Assembly (NCBI GenBank): GCA_002433675.1
Contig: DJIP01000254.1
Span: 1 to 28,763, forward strand
Source of the DNA: Halomonas halophila
GTDB lineage: Bacteria; Pseudomonadota; Gammaproteobacteria; Pseudomonadales; Halomonadaceae
Direction: 5' to 3'
Length of the DNA stretch: 28,763 nucleotides
The notes under the pieces: model-generated
What the model was told of the DNA's origin: nothing
Seen by the model: the letters and a program-made list of their open reading frames with translations, nothing else
Databases searched by the model: none
Shown here: one piece after another, positions 1 to 7,700 of the stretch
How the letters are laid out: each line of letters begins with the position of its first letter
Numbering within the stretch: position 1 is the first letter of the stretch
Made by a program: the position numbers and the translations under genes

Positions 1-145
1 TCTCACCGATTTTTGCCTTGTCTAACCTTCGCTCGCCGACTTTTCGGACAGAGCCTAGAATGTACGAGAGTCTGAAGAAACGCCCCAGCGATCCTGTTCG
101 CCAGGGCGCCGCTGTGCTGATGTATTGAACGCTACTCAGTCGCGG

Positions 146-1561
146 TTAGTCACCATTGCCCACTCGCAGGGCCACGAAGTAGGTGCGGCCTTCGCGGTTG
201 AGCAGAACAGGCACCGCTTGATCATCTGGCAGGCGGGTCAGCATCTCCTTCAGCTGTTCCGGACTCTCTACCGGCTGCTGGCCCAGTCTGACCAGCACAT
301 CGCCGGGGCGAATGCCGACGGCAGCGGCATGTCCGGCGGGGGCCACCTTGACGATGCGCACCCCGTGATCGATGCCAAGCCGACGCTTCTCCATGTCGTT
401 CAACGGCTGAACCGCGATGCCCAGTCGAACCGGGTCGCCATCGGATTGACCGGGGCCGGCATCCGGCCACTCGCCAACTTCCACCGTGATGGTCTCCTGC
501 TGACCATCGCGCAACACGGAGAGATCAACGTCTTCGCCGGGGGCCGTCTCACCGATCAGGCGCGGCAGCGTGGTGGAGTGGTCCACTTTCTGGCCGTTCA
601 CCTCAAGGATGACATCACCGGCCTTGAGGCCGCCTTCTGTCCCAGGGCTGCCGGGCTCGACCTGGGCAATCAAGGCACCCTCGGCCTGCTCCATGCCGAA
701 GGACTCCGCCAGGTCCTTGGATACCGGCTGGATGCTGACGCCCAGCCAGCCGCGGCTCACGTACCCCTCTTCACGGAGCTGGTTGGCCACATCCAGTGCC
801 ACATCAATGGGAATGGCGAAGGAGAGGCCCATGTAGCCTCCACTACGGGTCAGGATCTGGGAATTAATGCCCACGACCTCACCGTCGAGGTTAAACAGTG
901 GTCCGCCCGAGTTGCCCGGGTTGATCGCCACATCGGTCTGGATGAAGGGAACGTAGACGTCTTGGGGCAGGGTGCGGTTGATGGCACTGATGATCCCGGA
1001 CGTCACCGAGTGGTCGAAGCCGAAGGGTGAGCCTATGGCGGCGACCCACTGGCCGACCTGGAGGTTGTCGGAGTTGCCCAGTTGCAGGGTGGGTAGGTTA
1101 TCCGCCTCGACCTTGAGGACCGCCACATCGGTCTTCTCGTCGGCCCCCACCAGCTCGGCCGAGAGTTCGCGACGGTCGTTGAGGCGCACCAGAATCTTGT
1201 CGGCCTCCTTGACCACGTGCGCGTTGGTCATGATGTAGCCGTCTTGATCGAAGATGAAGCCCGACCCCAGTGACCGACGCGGCTCTTCATTGCGATTGGG
1301 CGCACCGCCAGGTGGCATCGGGAAGCGGTCGTCGAAGAAGTCACGGAAGATCTCCGGCACCTCCTGCCCCCCAAATTGCCGTGAGGACGTCATGGACCTC
1401 TCGACCTTGCGGGAGGTGGAGATGTTGACCACGGCCGGCGCGGCCTCGTCGACCAGTTCCGTGAAGTCCGGCAGCTGTGGCTCGGCGAGGGCTGGCGTTG
1501 CCACCATCAGCAGTAAAGCTAAGCTCATCAGCCAGGCGTGCGAGTAAGGCTTGGGTATCAC
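146..1561 (-). CDS. mucD: DegP/MucD-like periplasmic serine endoprotease (Do family)
   Basis: The 471-residue product has a signal peptide (hydrophobic run about residues 11-25, cleavage near ALA-EP), a trypsin-like domain and two PDZ domains (about 260-350 and 375-465). The catalytic triad is visible as H115 (TNAHVV), D145 (KTDVAVLK) and S218 (NPGNSGGPL). Family knowledge: HtrA/DegP proteases degrade misfolded envelope proteins in the periplasm. The start is a GTG at 1561 with AGGAG about eight bases upstream; the next Met would cut into the signal peptide. It is transcribed divergently from the CDF metal exporter with a 173-bp gap, and a sigma-E-like promoter is visible upstream. Its place beside metal efflux and envelope genes suggests it clears metal-damaged periplasmic proteins (inference). 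It could be the only mucD of the genome or an extra island copy; the window cannot tell. Confidence 0.93.
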   Translation of the reverse strand: MIPKPYSHAWLMSLALLLMVATPALAEPQLPDFTELVDEAAPAVVNISTSRKVERSMTSSRQFGGQEVPEIFRDFFDDRFPMPPGGAPNRNEEPRRSLGSGFIFDQDGYIMTNAHVVKEADKILVRLNDRRELSAELVGADEKTDVAVLKVEADNLPTLQLGNSDNLQVGQWVAAIGSPFGFDHSVTSGIISAINRTLPQDVYVPFIQTDVAINPGNSGGPLFNLDGEVVGINSQILTRSGGYMGLSFAIPIDVALDVANQLREEGYVSRGWLGVSIQPVSKDLAESFGMEQAEGALIAQVEPGSPGTEGGLKAGDVILEVNGQKVDHSTTLPRLIGETAPGEDVDLSVLRDGQQETITVEVGEWPDAGPGQSDGDPVRLGIAVQPLNDMEKRRLGIDHGVRIVKVAPAGHAAAVGIRPGDVLVRLGQQPVESPEQLKEMLTRLPDDQAVPVLLNREGRTYFVALRVGNGD

Positions 1562-1600
1562 AATGGGCTCCTTCCGGGGGCATGGAACATGGTAGCCAAC

Positions 1601-1629
1601 TTGGTACAGTGCCCACTATGCAAAGTTCC
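1601..1629 (-). promoter_or_regulatory. Possible sigma-E (RpoE/AlgU)-type promoter of the DegP-like gene
   Basis: On the minus strand GGAACTT (1623-1629) matches the extracytoplasmic-stress -35 consensus. It is followed after 16 bases by TACCAA (1601-1606), a weak -10. The gene downstream is a degP homologue, the classic sigma-E target. The -35 match is exact and the -10 match is poor, so this is a candidate only. Confidence 0.4.
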
Positions 1630-1669
1630 GTACTCCTAACCCCGGCTCGGCCTTCAACAGAGTTCGGGC

Positions 1670-1700
1670 TTGAAGCTTGAGTTGCTATAGGTTTTATACT
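1670..1700 (+). promoter_or_regulatory. MerR-family-type promoter/operator upstream of the CDF gene
   Basis: A TTGAAG -35 (1670-1675) and a TATACT -10 (1695-1700) are separated by 19 bp, the over-long spacing that MerR-family activators correct by DNA distortion. The spacer holds an imperfect dyad with core GTTGCTA (arms CTTGAG and CTATAG around TTG). The core and spacing match the element in front of the P-type ATPase at 5435-5465, so the ZntR/CadR-like regulator at 4954-5412 is the obvious candidate activator. Confidence 0.65.
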
Positions 1701-1734
1701 GCTGGGTCATCAGGTGACACCACAAGGATGACGC

Positions 1735-2649
1735 ATGGGACATCATCACGATCATCCCCATCTTGCCCCCACCTCTGGTGACCGTCGGGTGAGTATCGCC
1801 ATCTGGGCCAACGGGATATTGACCCTTGCCCAGATCGTTGGGGGCATTCTGGCGGGAAGCCTCTCGCTGATCGCGGATGCGCTGCACAATTTTTCCGACA
1901 TGGCTGCGCTTGTCATTGCGTTTGCTGCCCGCAAGATCGCGAGACGACCGCCCGACTCACAGATGACGTTTGGCTATGGCCGAATCGAGGTTGTCGCAGC
2001 GCTGATCAACTACACCACCCTCATTATCGTTGGCATTTATCTAATTTACGAAGGCTTCATGCGCATGATCGACCCGCCAGAGATTCAGGGCTGGATAGTC
2101 GTTATCATTGGCATTGTCGCTCTTCTTGTCGATGCGCTAACGGCCTTGCTCACCTGGTCGATGCAAAAACATAGCGTCAATATCCGCGCCCTCTTCCTGC
2201 ACAACCTGTCTGATGCCTTTGCGTCCATCGCCGTGATCATCGGGGGCTCACTGATTCTGCTGTATGACATGCGTTGGGTAGACCCCGCGATTACGATCGG
2301 TATTGCACTCTATATTCTCTATCTTGCCTTTACGGAGATAGGTACCCCTATCCGGACACTGATGCTGGGCTCGCCACCCGATGTCGATGGTCAATCCGTC
2401 ATTGATCTCCTGCGCAGCGTCGAAGGGGTTGAGGATGTGCATCATGTTCACCTATGGCAAATGCAGGAGAATACCGCCGCGCTTGACTGCCACGTGGTGA
2501 CGACGGAAGCCGGCTGGCAGCAGCTCGAGGCGATCAAGGCGGATATCAAAGCTCAGCTGAAAGCGCGCTTTGGCATTGGCCACTCCAGCTTGGAATTCGA
2601 GCATATTGATTATGCACATCAGGATGCCAACCTTTATGGGCATGGATAA
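1735..2649 (+). CDS. Cation diffusion facilitator family metal efflux transporter (CzcD/ZitB-like)
   Basis: The 304-residue inner-membrane antiporter exports divalent metals (Zn, Cd, Co or Fe by family knowledge) in exchange for protons. It has an N-terminal His tail (HHHDHPH, residues 3-9) and six predicted membrane segments. The two metal-site signatures of the family are present (ADALHNFSD about residues 47-55, and FLHNLSD in TM5). A cytoplasmic C-terminal domain contains HHVHLWQ and LDCHVV. The ATG at 1735 follows AAGGATG at suitable spacing. A MerR-type promoter lies just upstream and a terminator-like hairpin lies about 50 bp downstream, so it is probably monocistronic. The His tail and ZitB/CzcD resemblance favour zinc or cadmium, but the substrate is not proven by sequence. 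Confidence 0.95.
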   Translation: MGHHHDHPHLAPTSGDRRVSIAIWANGILTLAQIVGGILAGSLSLIADALHNFSDMAALVIAFAARKIARRPPDSQMTFGYGRIEVVAALINYTTLIIVGIYLIYEGFMRMIDPPEIQGWIVVIIGIVALLVDALTALLTWSMQKHSVNIRALFLHNLSDAFASIAVIIGGSLILLYDMRWVDPAITIGIALYILYLAFTEIGTPIRTLMLGSPPDVDGQSVIDLLRSVEGVEDVHHVHLWQMQENTAALDCHVVTTEAGWQQLEAIKADIKAQLKARFGIGHSSLEFEHIDYAHQDANLYGHG

Positions 2650-2685
2650 CACGCCACTATTCGCCGACTTAGGCACCCAACAGCG

Positions 2686-2720
2686 GCTGAGCTCCACTCA
2701 GCAGTATCCTGAGCTTTTTT
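2686..2720 (+). terminator. Terminator hairpin after the CDF gene, with a competing upstream hairpin
   Basis: CTCAG (2697-2701) pairs with CTGAG (2709-2713) and is followed by C and six T residues (2715-2720), a Rho-independent terminator pattern with a short stem. An alternative perfect 6-bp hairpin, GCTGAG (2686-2691) with CTCAGC (2697-2702), uses the same left arm, so the two folds exclude each other. Confidence 0.6.
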
Positions 2721-2749
2721 AAACCTAACTCTTTGAAATTGAGAGAAAA

Positions 2750-3427
2750 ATGTACAAAAAGGCGACGTTTATCCTGGCCGGAGCGTTGATGCTGACGGCC
2801 ATCATCGTGATCGTGTCGAGGCCCTCGTTGTTGGGCATGGGCGCCGAGACGGCGAGCCGAGAGGGTGCACAGGCCGAGAATTCGCTGGTGCGCGCGCACT
2901 CGCCGGTCCTAGGATCGGAAGAGGCACCGGTGACGGTCGTGGAGTTCTTCGACCCGGCCTGTGAGGCCTGCCGTGCCTTCTATCCGCTGACCAAACGCAT
3001 CCTGGAAGCCTACCCCGAGAAGGTGCGGCTGGTGGTGCGCTACACCCCCTTCCACGGAGACGTATCCGAAACCGCCATTCGCGTGCTCGAAGTGGCCAGG
3101 CGCCAGGATGCCTTCCAACCGGTGCTGGAGGCGCTGCTGGCTCGGCAGAGCCAGTGGGCGGCTCATGGCAGTGTCGATGAGGAAGCGATCATGGAGATCG
3201 CCAGCGAGGCCGGACTGAACAGAGCCACAGCCGAAGAGCAGCTCAATTCACCAGAGGTACAGGCGGTCTTCGACCAGGACAAGGCTGACGTCGAGGCCAA
3301 CCAGATCAGCAAGACGCCGACCTTCTTCGTCAATGGCGAGCTGTTGGACCCCTTCGGCATGCAGGAGCTGGTCGACGCCGTTAACCGTGAGGTAGCCGAG
3401 GTCTCCGGCGAAGGGGATGCATCATGA
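2750..3427 (+). CDS. DsbA-family thiol:disulfide oxidoreductase, membrane-anchored or periplasmic
   Basis: The 225-residue protein has an N-terminal hydrophobic segment (about residues 5-24) acting as signal or anchor. A thioredoxin-fold domain of the DsbA-like group follows. The redox motif is C71-E-A-C74 in FFDPACEACRAF, and the cis-proline loop is KTPTFFVNG near residue 185. Family members form or rearrange disulfides in envelope proteins; the CEAC dipeptide differs from the CPHC of classic DsbA, so the redox role may differ. The start at 2750 has only a weak GAGAG purine stretch upstream. The stop overlaps the start of the M23 peptidase gene by four bases (ATGA), so the two are translationally coupled. 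It could serve the neighbouring envelope enzymes or resist soft-metal attack on thiols (inference). Confidence 0.88.
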   Translation: MYKKATFILAGALMLTAIIVIVSRPSLLGMGAETASREGAQAENSLVRAHSPVLGSEEAPVTVVEFFDPACEACRAFYPLTKRILEAYPEKVRLVVRYTPFHGDVSETAIRVLEVARRQDAFQPVLEALLARQSQWAAHGSVDEEAIMEIASEAGLNRATAEEQLNSPEVQAVFDQDKADVEANQISKTPTFFVNGELLDPFGMQELVDAVNREVAEVSGEGDAS

Positions 3428-4647
3428 CACGACGCTGGTTGCTAGCGGGACTGATGGTCCTGAGCCCCGTGTTGGCTGAAGCCCGTTGGCAAGAGCGTGC
3501 CGGATTATCACCGGCCAAGCCGGTATCGGCCAGGGCACAAGGTCGCGTCGCCCAAGAGCTCACTGTGGCACCAGGGGATACCCTGGACGCACTGCTGCAG
3601 CAGCTTGGCGTGGATGCCGAGATGCGCACCCAAGCGGCGACCTCGCTGGCGAACAGGTTCGACCCGAGACGATTGCTGCCCGGAGATCGTATCACTTTCA
3701 CCTCTATGGCGACGGGACAGCCGGTGTCGGTGGCCATCGAGCGTGACTCGGGTATTCAGTACGTCGTCACCCTGGGTGAGCGTCCGTCGACGCGCATTGT
3801 CCAGCCTCGCCTCGACACCCTGACCTTGGGTCGTGAAGTAGATGTCAAGACGTCACTCTATGCCGCCTTGGAGGCTGAGGAGATACCCAGGCGTTTCGCA
3901 GCAGAGCTTGACATGCTGCTGGGCGGACTCATGGACACACGCCGTGATATCGCGGGGGGCGAGCGCCTGCAATTACTGTGGGAAGAAGATCGCCGTGAGG
4001 ATGGCACTCGAGTCGGGCCTCCCCGTCTGACCTATATGAGGTTGGTTGACCAGGGGGAGCGGCTGGAGGTGCTGTGGCCGGCGGACCAGAGAACCACCGT
4101 GATGCTATTTAAAAATGGTAGCCTCTTGGACTCCTTGCAGATTCCGGTTCTCGGCGCACGCCTGACATCTCCCTTCGGCAACCGGCGCCATCCCGTATCC
4201 GGAGAGGTCCGACGTCATGACGGTATCGATCTTGCCGCGCCTCGCGGCACCCCGGTCATGGCCACCGCACGGGGGCGCATTTCCTTCATCGGTCGCCGGG
4301 GAGGTTATGGTCGTGTCGTCGAGATAGAGCACGAGACGGGCACCATCAGTCGCTATACGCACCTCAGCCGGTTCGTCGCCAGGCTGGCGGTCGGGGACTC
4401 CATCAAGGCCGGCGAAAAACTGGGTGAGGTAGGGGCCTCCGGACTCGCCACGGGGCCCAACCTGCACTACGAGGTGAGAGTGGATGACCGCCCCGTGGAT
4501 CCTCTCGAGGAAGGGCAACTCATCCTTCTGAGTGAGTCACCCACACGCCAGGAGTATCGCAGCGCACTTTTCGAGGCTCGGACACGTCTGCAAAAAAACA
4601 TTGGAACGTCCGCTGCTCCCGATCTGGCCGCATTGGACAATCGATAA
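3424..4647 (+). CDS. M23-family (LytM) peptidoglycan endopeptidase with N-terminal LysM-like segment
   Basis: The 407-residue exported protein has a signal peptide (residues 1-19). A LysM/OapA-like region follows (VAPGDTLDALLQQLGV, about residues 48-65), then a central linker domain and a C-terminal lysostaphin-type domain (about 240-365). Zn ligands H265 and D269 (HDGID) and H348 (NLHYEV) are present, as is the YTHLS histidine. The first His of the usual HxH pair is Asn346 here. This architecture is that of MepM/NlpD-type enzymes that cut peptide crosslinks in the periplasm. It overlaps the DsbA-like gene by four bases. If the Asn346 change lowers activity, it could act as an activator of other hydrolases, as NlpD/EnvC do. 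Confidence 0.9.
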   Translation: MTRRWLLAGLMVLSPVLAEARWQERAGLSPAKPVSARAQGRVAQELTVAPGDTLDALLQQLGVDAEMRTQAATSLANRFDPRRLLPGDRITFTSMATGQPVSVAIERDSGIQYVVTLGERPSTRIVQPRLDTLTLGREVDVKTSLYAALEAEEIPRRFAAELDMLLGGLMDTRRDIAGGERLQLLWEEDRREDGTRVGPPRLTYMRLVDQGERLEVLWPADQRTTVMLFKNGSLLDSLQIPVLGARLTSPFGNRRHPVSGEVRRHDGIDLAAPRGTPVMATARGRISFIGRRGGYGRVVEIEHETGTISRYTHLSRFVARLAVGDSIKAGEKLGEVGASGLATGPNLHYEVRVDDRPVDPLEEGQLILLSESPTRQEYRSALFEARTRLQKNIGTSAAPDLAALDNR

Positions 4648-4648
4648 G

Positions 4649-4685
4649 CCACCAGGCGGGGTTGCGATGCAACCCGCCTCGGTGG
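4649..4685 (+). terminator. Long hairpin after the M23 peptidase gene
   Basis: CCACC, AGGCGGGGTTGC, loop GAT, GCAACCCGCCT and GGTGG form a stem of about 16 bp with one bulged G and one unpaired C, starting two bases after the stop codon. There is no T tract, so it may be a processing or stability hairpin rather than a true intrinsic terminator. Confidence 0.5.
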
Positions 4686-4789
4686 GCACGATCTGCCTAT
4701 CGTCATGAGACCCTACCGCCTCAGCGGCAATCGCTTCACCCGGGAAGGGGTTATGGAAGGTATCTCGACAGTCACGCTGGGTTTTTAGG

Positions 4790-4935
4790 CAGCCTCACCG
4801 CCGGCGTGATGGTGTATGTCATTGGCCATGAGATCACTCCCGAGACCATCGCAGCGGTCACCAGAACAAGGCGACCCTGGGAGTCTCAATGGAGCATGGT
4901 GATCATGCTGCTCCTGAATGTCTCAACTAGGGCAC
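4790..4935 (+). pseudogene. Frameshifted C-terminal remnant of a ZIP-family metal transporter
   Basis: The stretch reads AGVMVYVIGHEITPET in one frame. After one base is missing at about 4848 it continues as HRSGHQNKATLGVSM, and after a second shift near 4890 as MVIMLLL-NVS. ZIP/GufA-type transporters end with a very similar block (HE-x-IPETHRRGH, then ATLG, then a last hydrophobic helix and D-x-x-LG). The rest of the gene is not recognisable upstream. The remnant lies between the M23 gene and the 3' end of the MerR-type regulator. It suggests that a zinc-type importer or exporter gene once stood here and was lost. This also accounts for the otherwise empty 4648-4953 interval. Confidence 0.6.
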
Positions 4936-4953
4936 GCTGGGACGCGCAGGAGG

Positions 4954-5412
4954 TTACCCAAAGTCGTGAGCGCCTTTGTGGGCTGTCTCACTGATACACA
5001 GCTGGTGATCACTCAGCACCTCGATGATCCGGCAGCTTTCGACTTTCCCCCCATCACACTGGCTCACCATCCGCCTGAGCTCGTCACGCAGTGCCGAGAG
5101 CCGCTGCAGACGTGACTCCACTTCCTCCAGGTGATGCTTGGCAACGGCATCGACCTCCTGACAGGACATGTCGGGCTGGTCGGACATCGCCAGTAGCTCA
5201 CGTACCGCATCCACCGAGAAGCCGAAGTCCCGGGCATGGCGAATGAAGGTCAGCCGTCTGACGGCGCGCTCGTCGTAGCGACGCTGACCCCCTTCAGTCC
5301 GTAAGGTGTTTTCAAGCAGCTCGATGCGCTCATAGTAACGCACCGTTTCAGGCTGGCAGCCGGTACGGCGAGCCAACTCCCCGATACCGATGGCATGGCT
5401 AATCTCCGGCAT
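4954..5412 (-). CDS. MerR-family heavy-metal regulator (ZntR/CadR/PbrR-like)
   Basis: The 152-residue protein has an N-terminal MerR winged helix (GIGELARRTG, then ETVRYYERIELL) and a dimerisation helix. The metal-binding cysteines are C84 (MSCQEV, the C79 equivalent of ZntR) and C119 and C127 in the C-terminal loop (QCDGGKVESC), with H136 and C139 further on. This pattern fits Zn(II)/Cd(II)/Pb(II) sensors rather than Cu or Hg sensors. The ATG at 5412 gives a normal N-terminus; a longer frame to 5544 would run through the promoter. It is divergent from the P-type ATPase, with a 19-bp-spacer operator between them. It probably activates the ATPase operon and perhaps the CDF gene. Confidence 0.92.
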   Translation of the reverse strand: MPEISHAIGIGELARRTGCQPETVRYYERIELLENTLRTEGGQRRYDERAVRRLTFIRHARDFGFSVDAVRELLAMSDQPDMSCQEVDAVAKHHLEEVESRLQRLSALRDELRRMVSQCDGGKVESCRIIEVLSDHQLCISETAHKGAHDFG

Positions 5413-5434
5413 CCTGATGCTCCTCTTGCATGAC

Positions 5435-5465
5435 TTGAACCTGTAGTTGCTACAGGGATTATGCT
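5435..5465 (+). promoter_or_regulatory. MerR-type operator/promoter of the P-type ATPase operon
   Basis: TTGAAC (5435-5440) and TATGCT (5460-5465) are separated by 19 bp that contain a perfect dyad, CTGTAG-TTG-CTACAG (5441-5455). The position between the divergent MerR-type regulator and the ATPase, the long spacer and the dyad are all hallmarks of MerR-family control. Confidence 0.85.
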
Positions 5466-5501
5466 TCCGGACAAGATTAAGACATTCGGAGAGGCAGCGC
5501 C

Positions 5502-7700
5502 ATGACCGAACCAACGCAAGGCACCATCCCGTCGACGCTGACACTGCAGGTGGAAGGCATGGACTGCGGCGGCTGCGAGCGCAAGGTAGAGGCCGCTCTG
5601 GGCCGCCTGGAGGGCATCGGGGAGGTGTCGGCCAGTTCGGTCACCGGATCGGTGAGGATTCACCCTCAACAGGATACGACGCCTTCTCATGAGGCGATCG
5701 AGCGGATCCTTAACGAGCTCGGCTACCAGCTTGCCACCGATGATGAGGGAGATGAGGCGGATGCCGCTCCGGCCTCTTGGTGGCAGACCGCCAAGGGACG
5801 CTTGGTGCTCGTCACGGGGGGGCTGCTGGCTCTGGCCTTCGTTCTCCGCCTGGTCTGGCCTAGCCTAGGCAACTGGCCCTTCGTCGCGGCCACCCTGGTG
5901 GGGTTGGTGCCCATTGCACAAGGCGCCTGGGGTGCGCTGAAGATGCGCAACCCCTTCACCATCGAGATGCTGATGAGCATCGCCGCCTTGGGGGCCCTGG
6001 CCATCAATGCCGCCGCCGAAGCGGCGGTGGTGGTCTTCCTGTTCGCCGTAGGCGAGTTGCTGGAGGGGGTGGCCGCGTCGAGGGCGCGACGCAGCATCTC
6101 GGCCCTGGCGGACCTGACGCCGTCCACGGCGAGGCTGATGGAGGATGGGGATACCCGTGAGGTCTCGGCCGCCTCGCTCACGCCTGGGCAGCGAGTCCTG
6201 GTGCGACCGGGCGACCGCGTGCCCTGCGATGGACGTATTCTGACCGGCGAATCCGACCTGGATGAGTCACCGATCAACGGGGAGTCGGTGCCCCGCACGC
6301 GGGCGCCGGGGGACGACGTCTTTGCCGGCACGGTCAACCTCGATGCCGCCCTGGAGGTGGAGGTAACCCGCGGCGCCGAGGACAACACCATCGCACGGGT
6401 CATCCGCCTGGTGGAGGAGGCCCAGGCCGCCAAGGCGCCGGTGGCACGTTTCATCGACCGCTTCGCTCGCTACTACATGCCGGCGGTGGTGGGGCTCGCC
6501 CTGCTGATGGCGGTGGTGCCGCCGCTGGTCTCGACCATGGCCTGGTCGGAATCGATCTATCGCGCCCTGGCCCTGCTGTTGATCGCCTGTCCCTGTGCTC
6601 TGGTGATCTCAACCCCCGCGGCGATCGCTGCCGGCCTCTCGGCGGGCGCCCGGCGGGGCCTGCTGATCAAGGGCGGCGCGGTGCTCGAACAGCTGGGTAA
6701 GCTGCGGACGGTGGCGCTGGACAAGACCGGCACCCTCACCGCCGGCACCCCCAAGGTCACCGACGTGGAGGACTGGGCCACTGGCCAGGGCACGCAAGAG
6801 ATCCTGAGGCTGGCGGCTGGGATGGAACGTGACTCCAGCCACCCCATCGCCACGGCCATCCTCGCCCACGCTGAGCAGTTGGGCCTTTCCCTTCCACTGG
6901 CGAGTGAGAGCCGCGCCCTGTCGGGCCGAGGGGTCTCCGGTCGGGTCGAGGGGCGTGAGTTGAGCCTGATCACCCCCCGCCACCTGGCAGAGCAGGCCGC
7001 CCTCGATCACGATCTGACCGCTCGGATCGCCGAGCTGGAACACGCCGGCAAGACTCTCGCCGTGCTGGTCGAAGGCGAGCGCCCGCTGGGCCTGATCGCC
7101 GTGCGCGATGAACCTCGCGACGATGCCCGGGAGGGGCTGACGGCGCTGTCGCGCCTGGGCGTGCAGGCGGTGATGCTCAGCGGTGACAATGCGCGTACCG
7201 TCGCGGCCATCGGTGACAGCCTGGGCATCGAGGCACATGGCGAGCTGATGCCCGAGGAAAAGGCCCAGCGCGTTCGTGACTGGCAGGCCGCCGGCCGAGG
7301 CCCAGTCGGCAAGGTGGGCGACGGTATCAACGATGCGCCGGCGCTGGCCGCGGCAGAGGTGGGCATCGCCATGGGCGGCGGCACGGATGTGGCACTGGAA
7401 ACCGCGGATGCGGCGCTGCTCAAGAACCGCGTCGGCGGCATCGCCGAGCTGATCGCCCTGTCCCGGGCCACGCTGCGCAACGTCAAGACCAACGTCGCCC
7501 TGGCGCTGGGCCTGAAGGCCATCTTCCTGGTGACCACGGCGCTGGGCATCACCGGCATGTGGATCGCGGTGATGGCGGATACCGGCGCCACCGTGCTGGT
7601 GACCCTGAACGCCATGCGGCTGCTGGGCTATCGCTTCTCGCCAGGCAATAATGCCACGACTGGCTCGGCAAGCCCGCGCTACCAGGAAGCCACGTCATGA
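5502..7700 (+). CDS. zntA: Zn/Cd/Pb-exporting P1B-type ATPase (ZntA/CadA-like)
   Basis: The 732-residue inner-membrane pump couples ATP hydrolysis to export of soft divalent cations. An N-terminal heavy-metal-associated domain carries GMDCGGC (C22, C25). The transmembrane metal site is the CPC motif (C363-P-C365), the phosphorylated aspartate is D407 in DKTGTLT, SSHPIA is present, and the hinge GDGINDAPA starts near residue 606. Eight membrane segments are expected for the family. CPC with GMDCxxC and a ZntR-like regulator favour the P1B-2 (Zn, Cd, Pb) class over copper. The stop overlaps the start of lspA by four bases (ATGA). The regulator, ATPase and lspA order recalls lead-resistance pbr operons (established for Cupriavidus pbr). 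Confidence 0.95.
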   Translation: MTEPTQGTIPSTLTLQVEGMDCGGCERKVEAALGRLEGIGEVSASSVTGSVRIHPQQDTTPSHEAIERILNELGYQLATDDEGDEADAAPASWWQTAKGRLVLVTGGLLALAFVLRLVWPSLGNWPFVAATLVGLVPIAQGAWGALKMRNPFTIEMLMSIAALGALAINAAAEAAVVVFLFAVGELLEGVAASRARRSISALADLTPSTARLMEDGDTREVSAASLTPGQRVLVRPGDRVPCDGRILTGESDLDESPINGESVPRTRAPGDDVFAGTVNLDAALEVEVTRGAEDNTIARVIRLVEEAQAAKAPVARFIDRFARYYMPAVVGLALLMAVVPPLVSTMAWSESIYRALALLLIACPCALVISTPAAIAAGLSAGARRGLLIKGGAVLEQLGKLRTVALDKTGTLTAGTPKVTDVEDWATGQGTQEILRLAAGMERDSSHPIATAILAHAEQLGLSLPLASESRALSGRGVSGRVEGRELSLITPRHLAEQAALDHDLTARIAELEHAGKTLAVLVEGERPLGLIAVRDEPRDDAREGLTALSRLGVQAVMLSGDNARTVAAIGDSLGIEAHGELMPEEKAQRVRDWQAAGRGPVGKVGDGINDAPALAAAEVGIAMGGGTDVALETADAALLKNRVGGIAELIALSRATLRNVKTNVALALGLKAIFLVTTALGITGMWIAVMADTGATVLVTLNAMRLLGYRFSPGNNATTGSASPRYQEATS

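Noticed and set aside
1..145. Possible gene end or attachment site at the left edge
   Set aside because: No frame or repeat of the yicC 3' end could be recognised in these 145 bases.
125..1030. Long plus-strand reading frame of 301 codons
   Set aside because: It is antisense to the DegP-like gene, whose catalytic triad and PDZ domains are clear; the frame shows no domain or signal.
4662..4994. 110-codon plus-strand reading frame
   Set aside because: Only part of it resembles a protein, and that part is the frameshifted ZIP remnant; it is not a gene in its own right.
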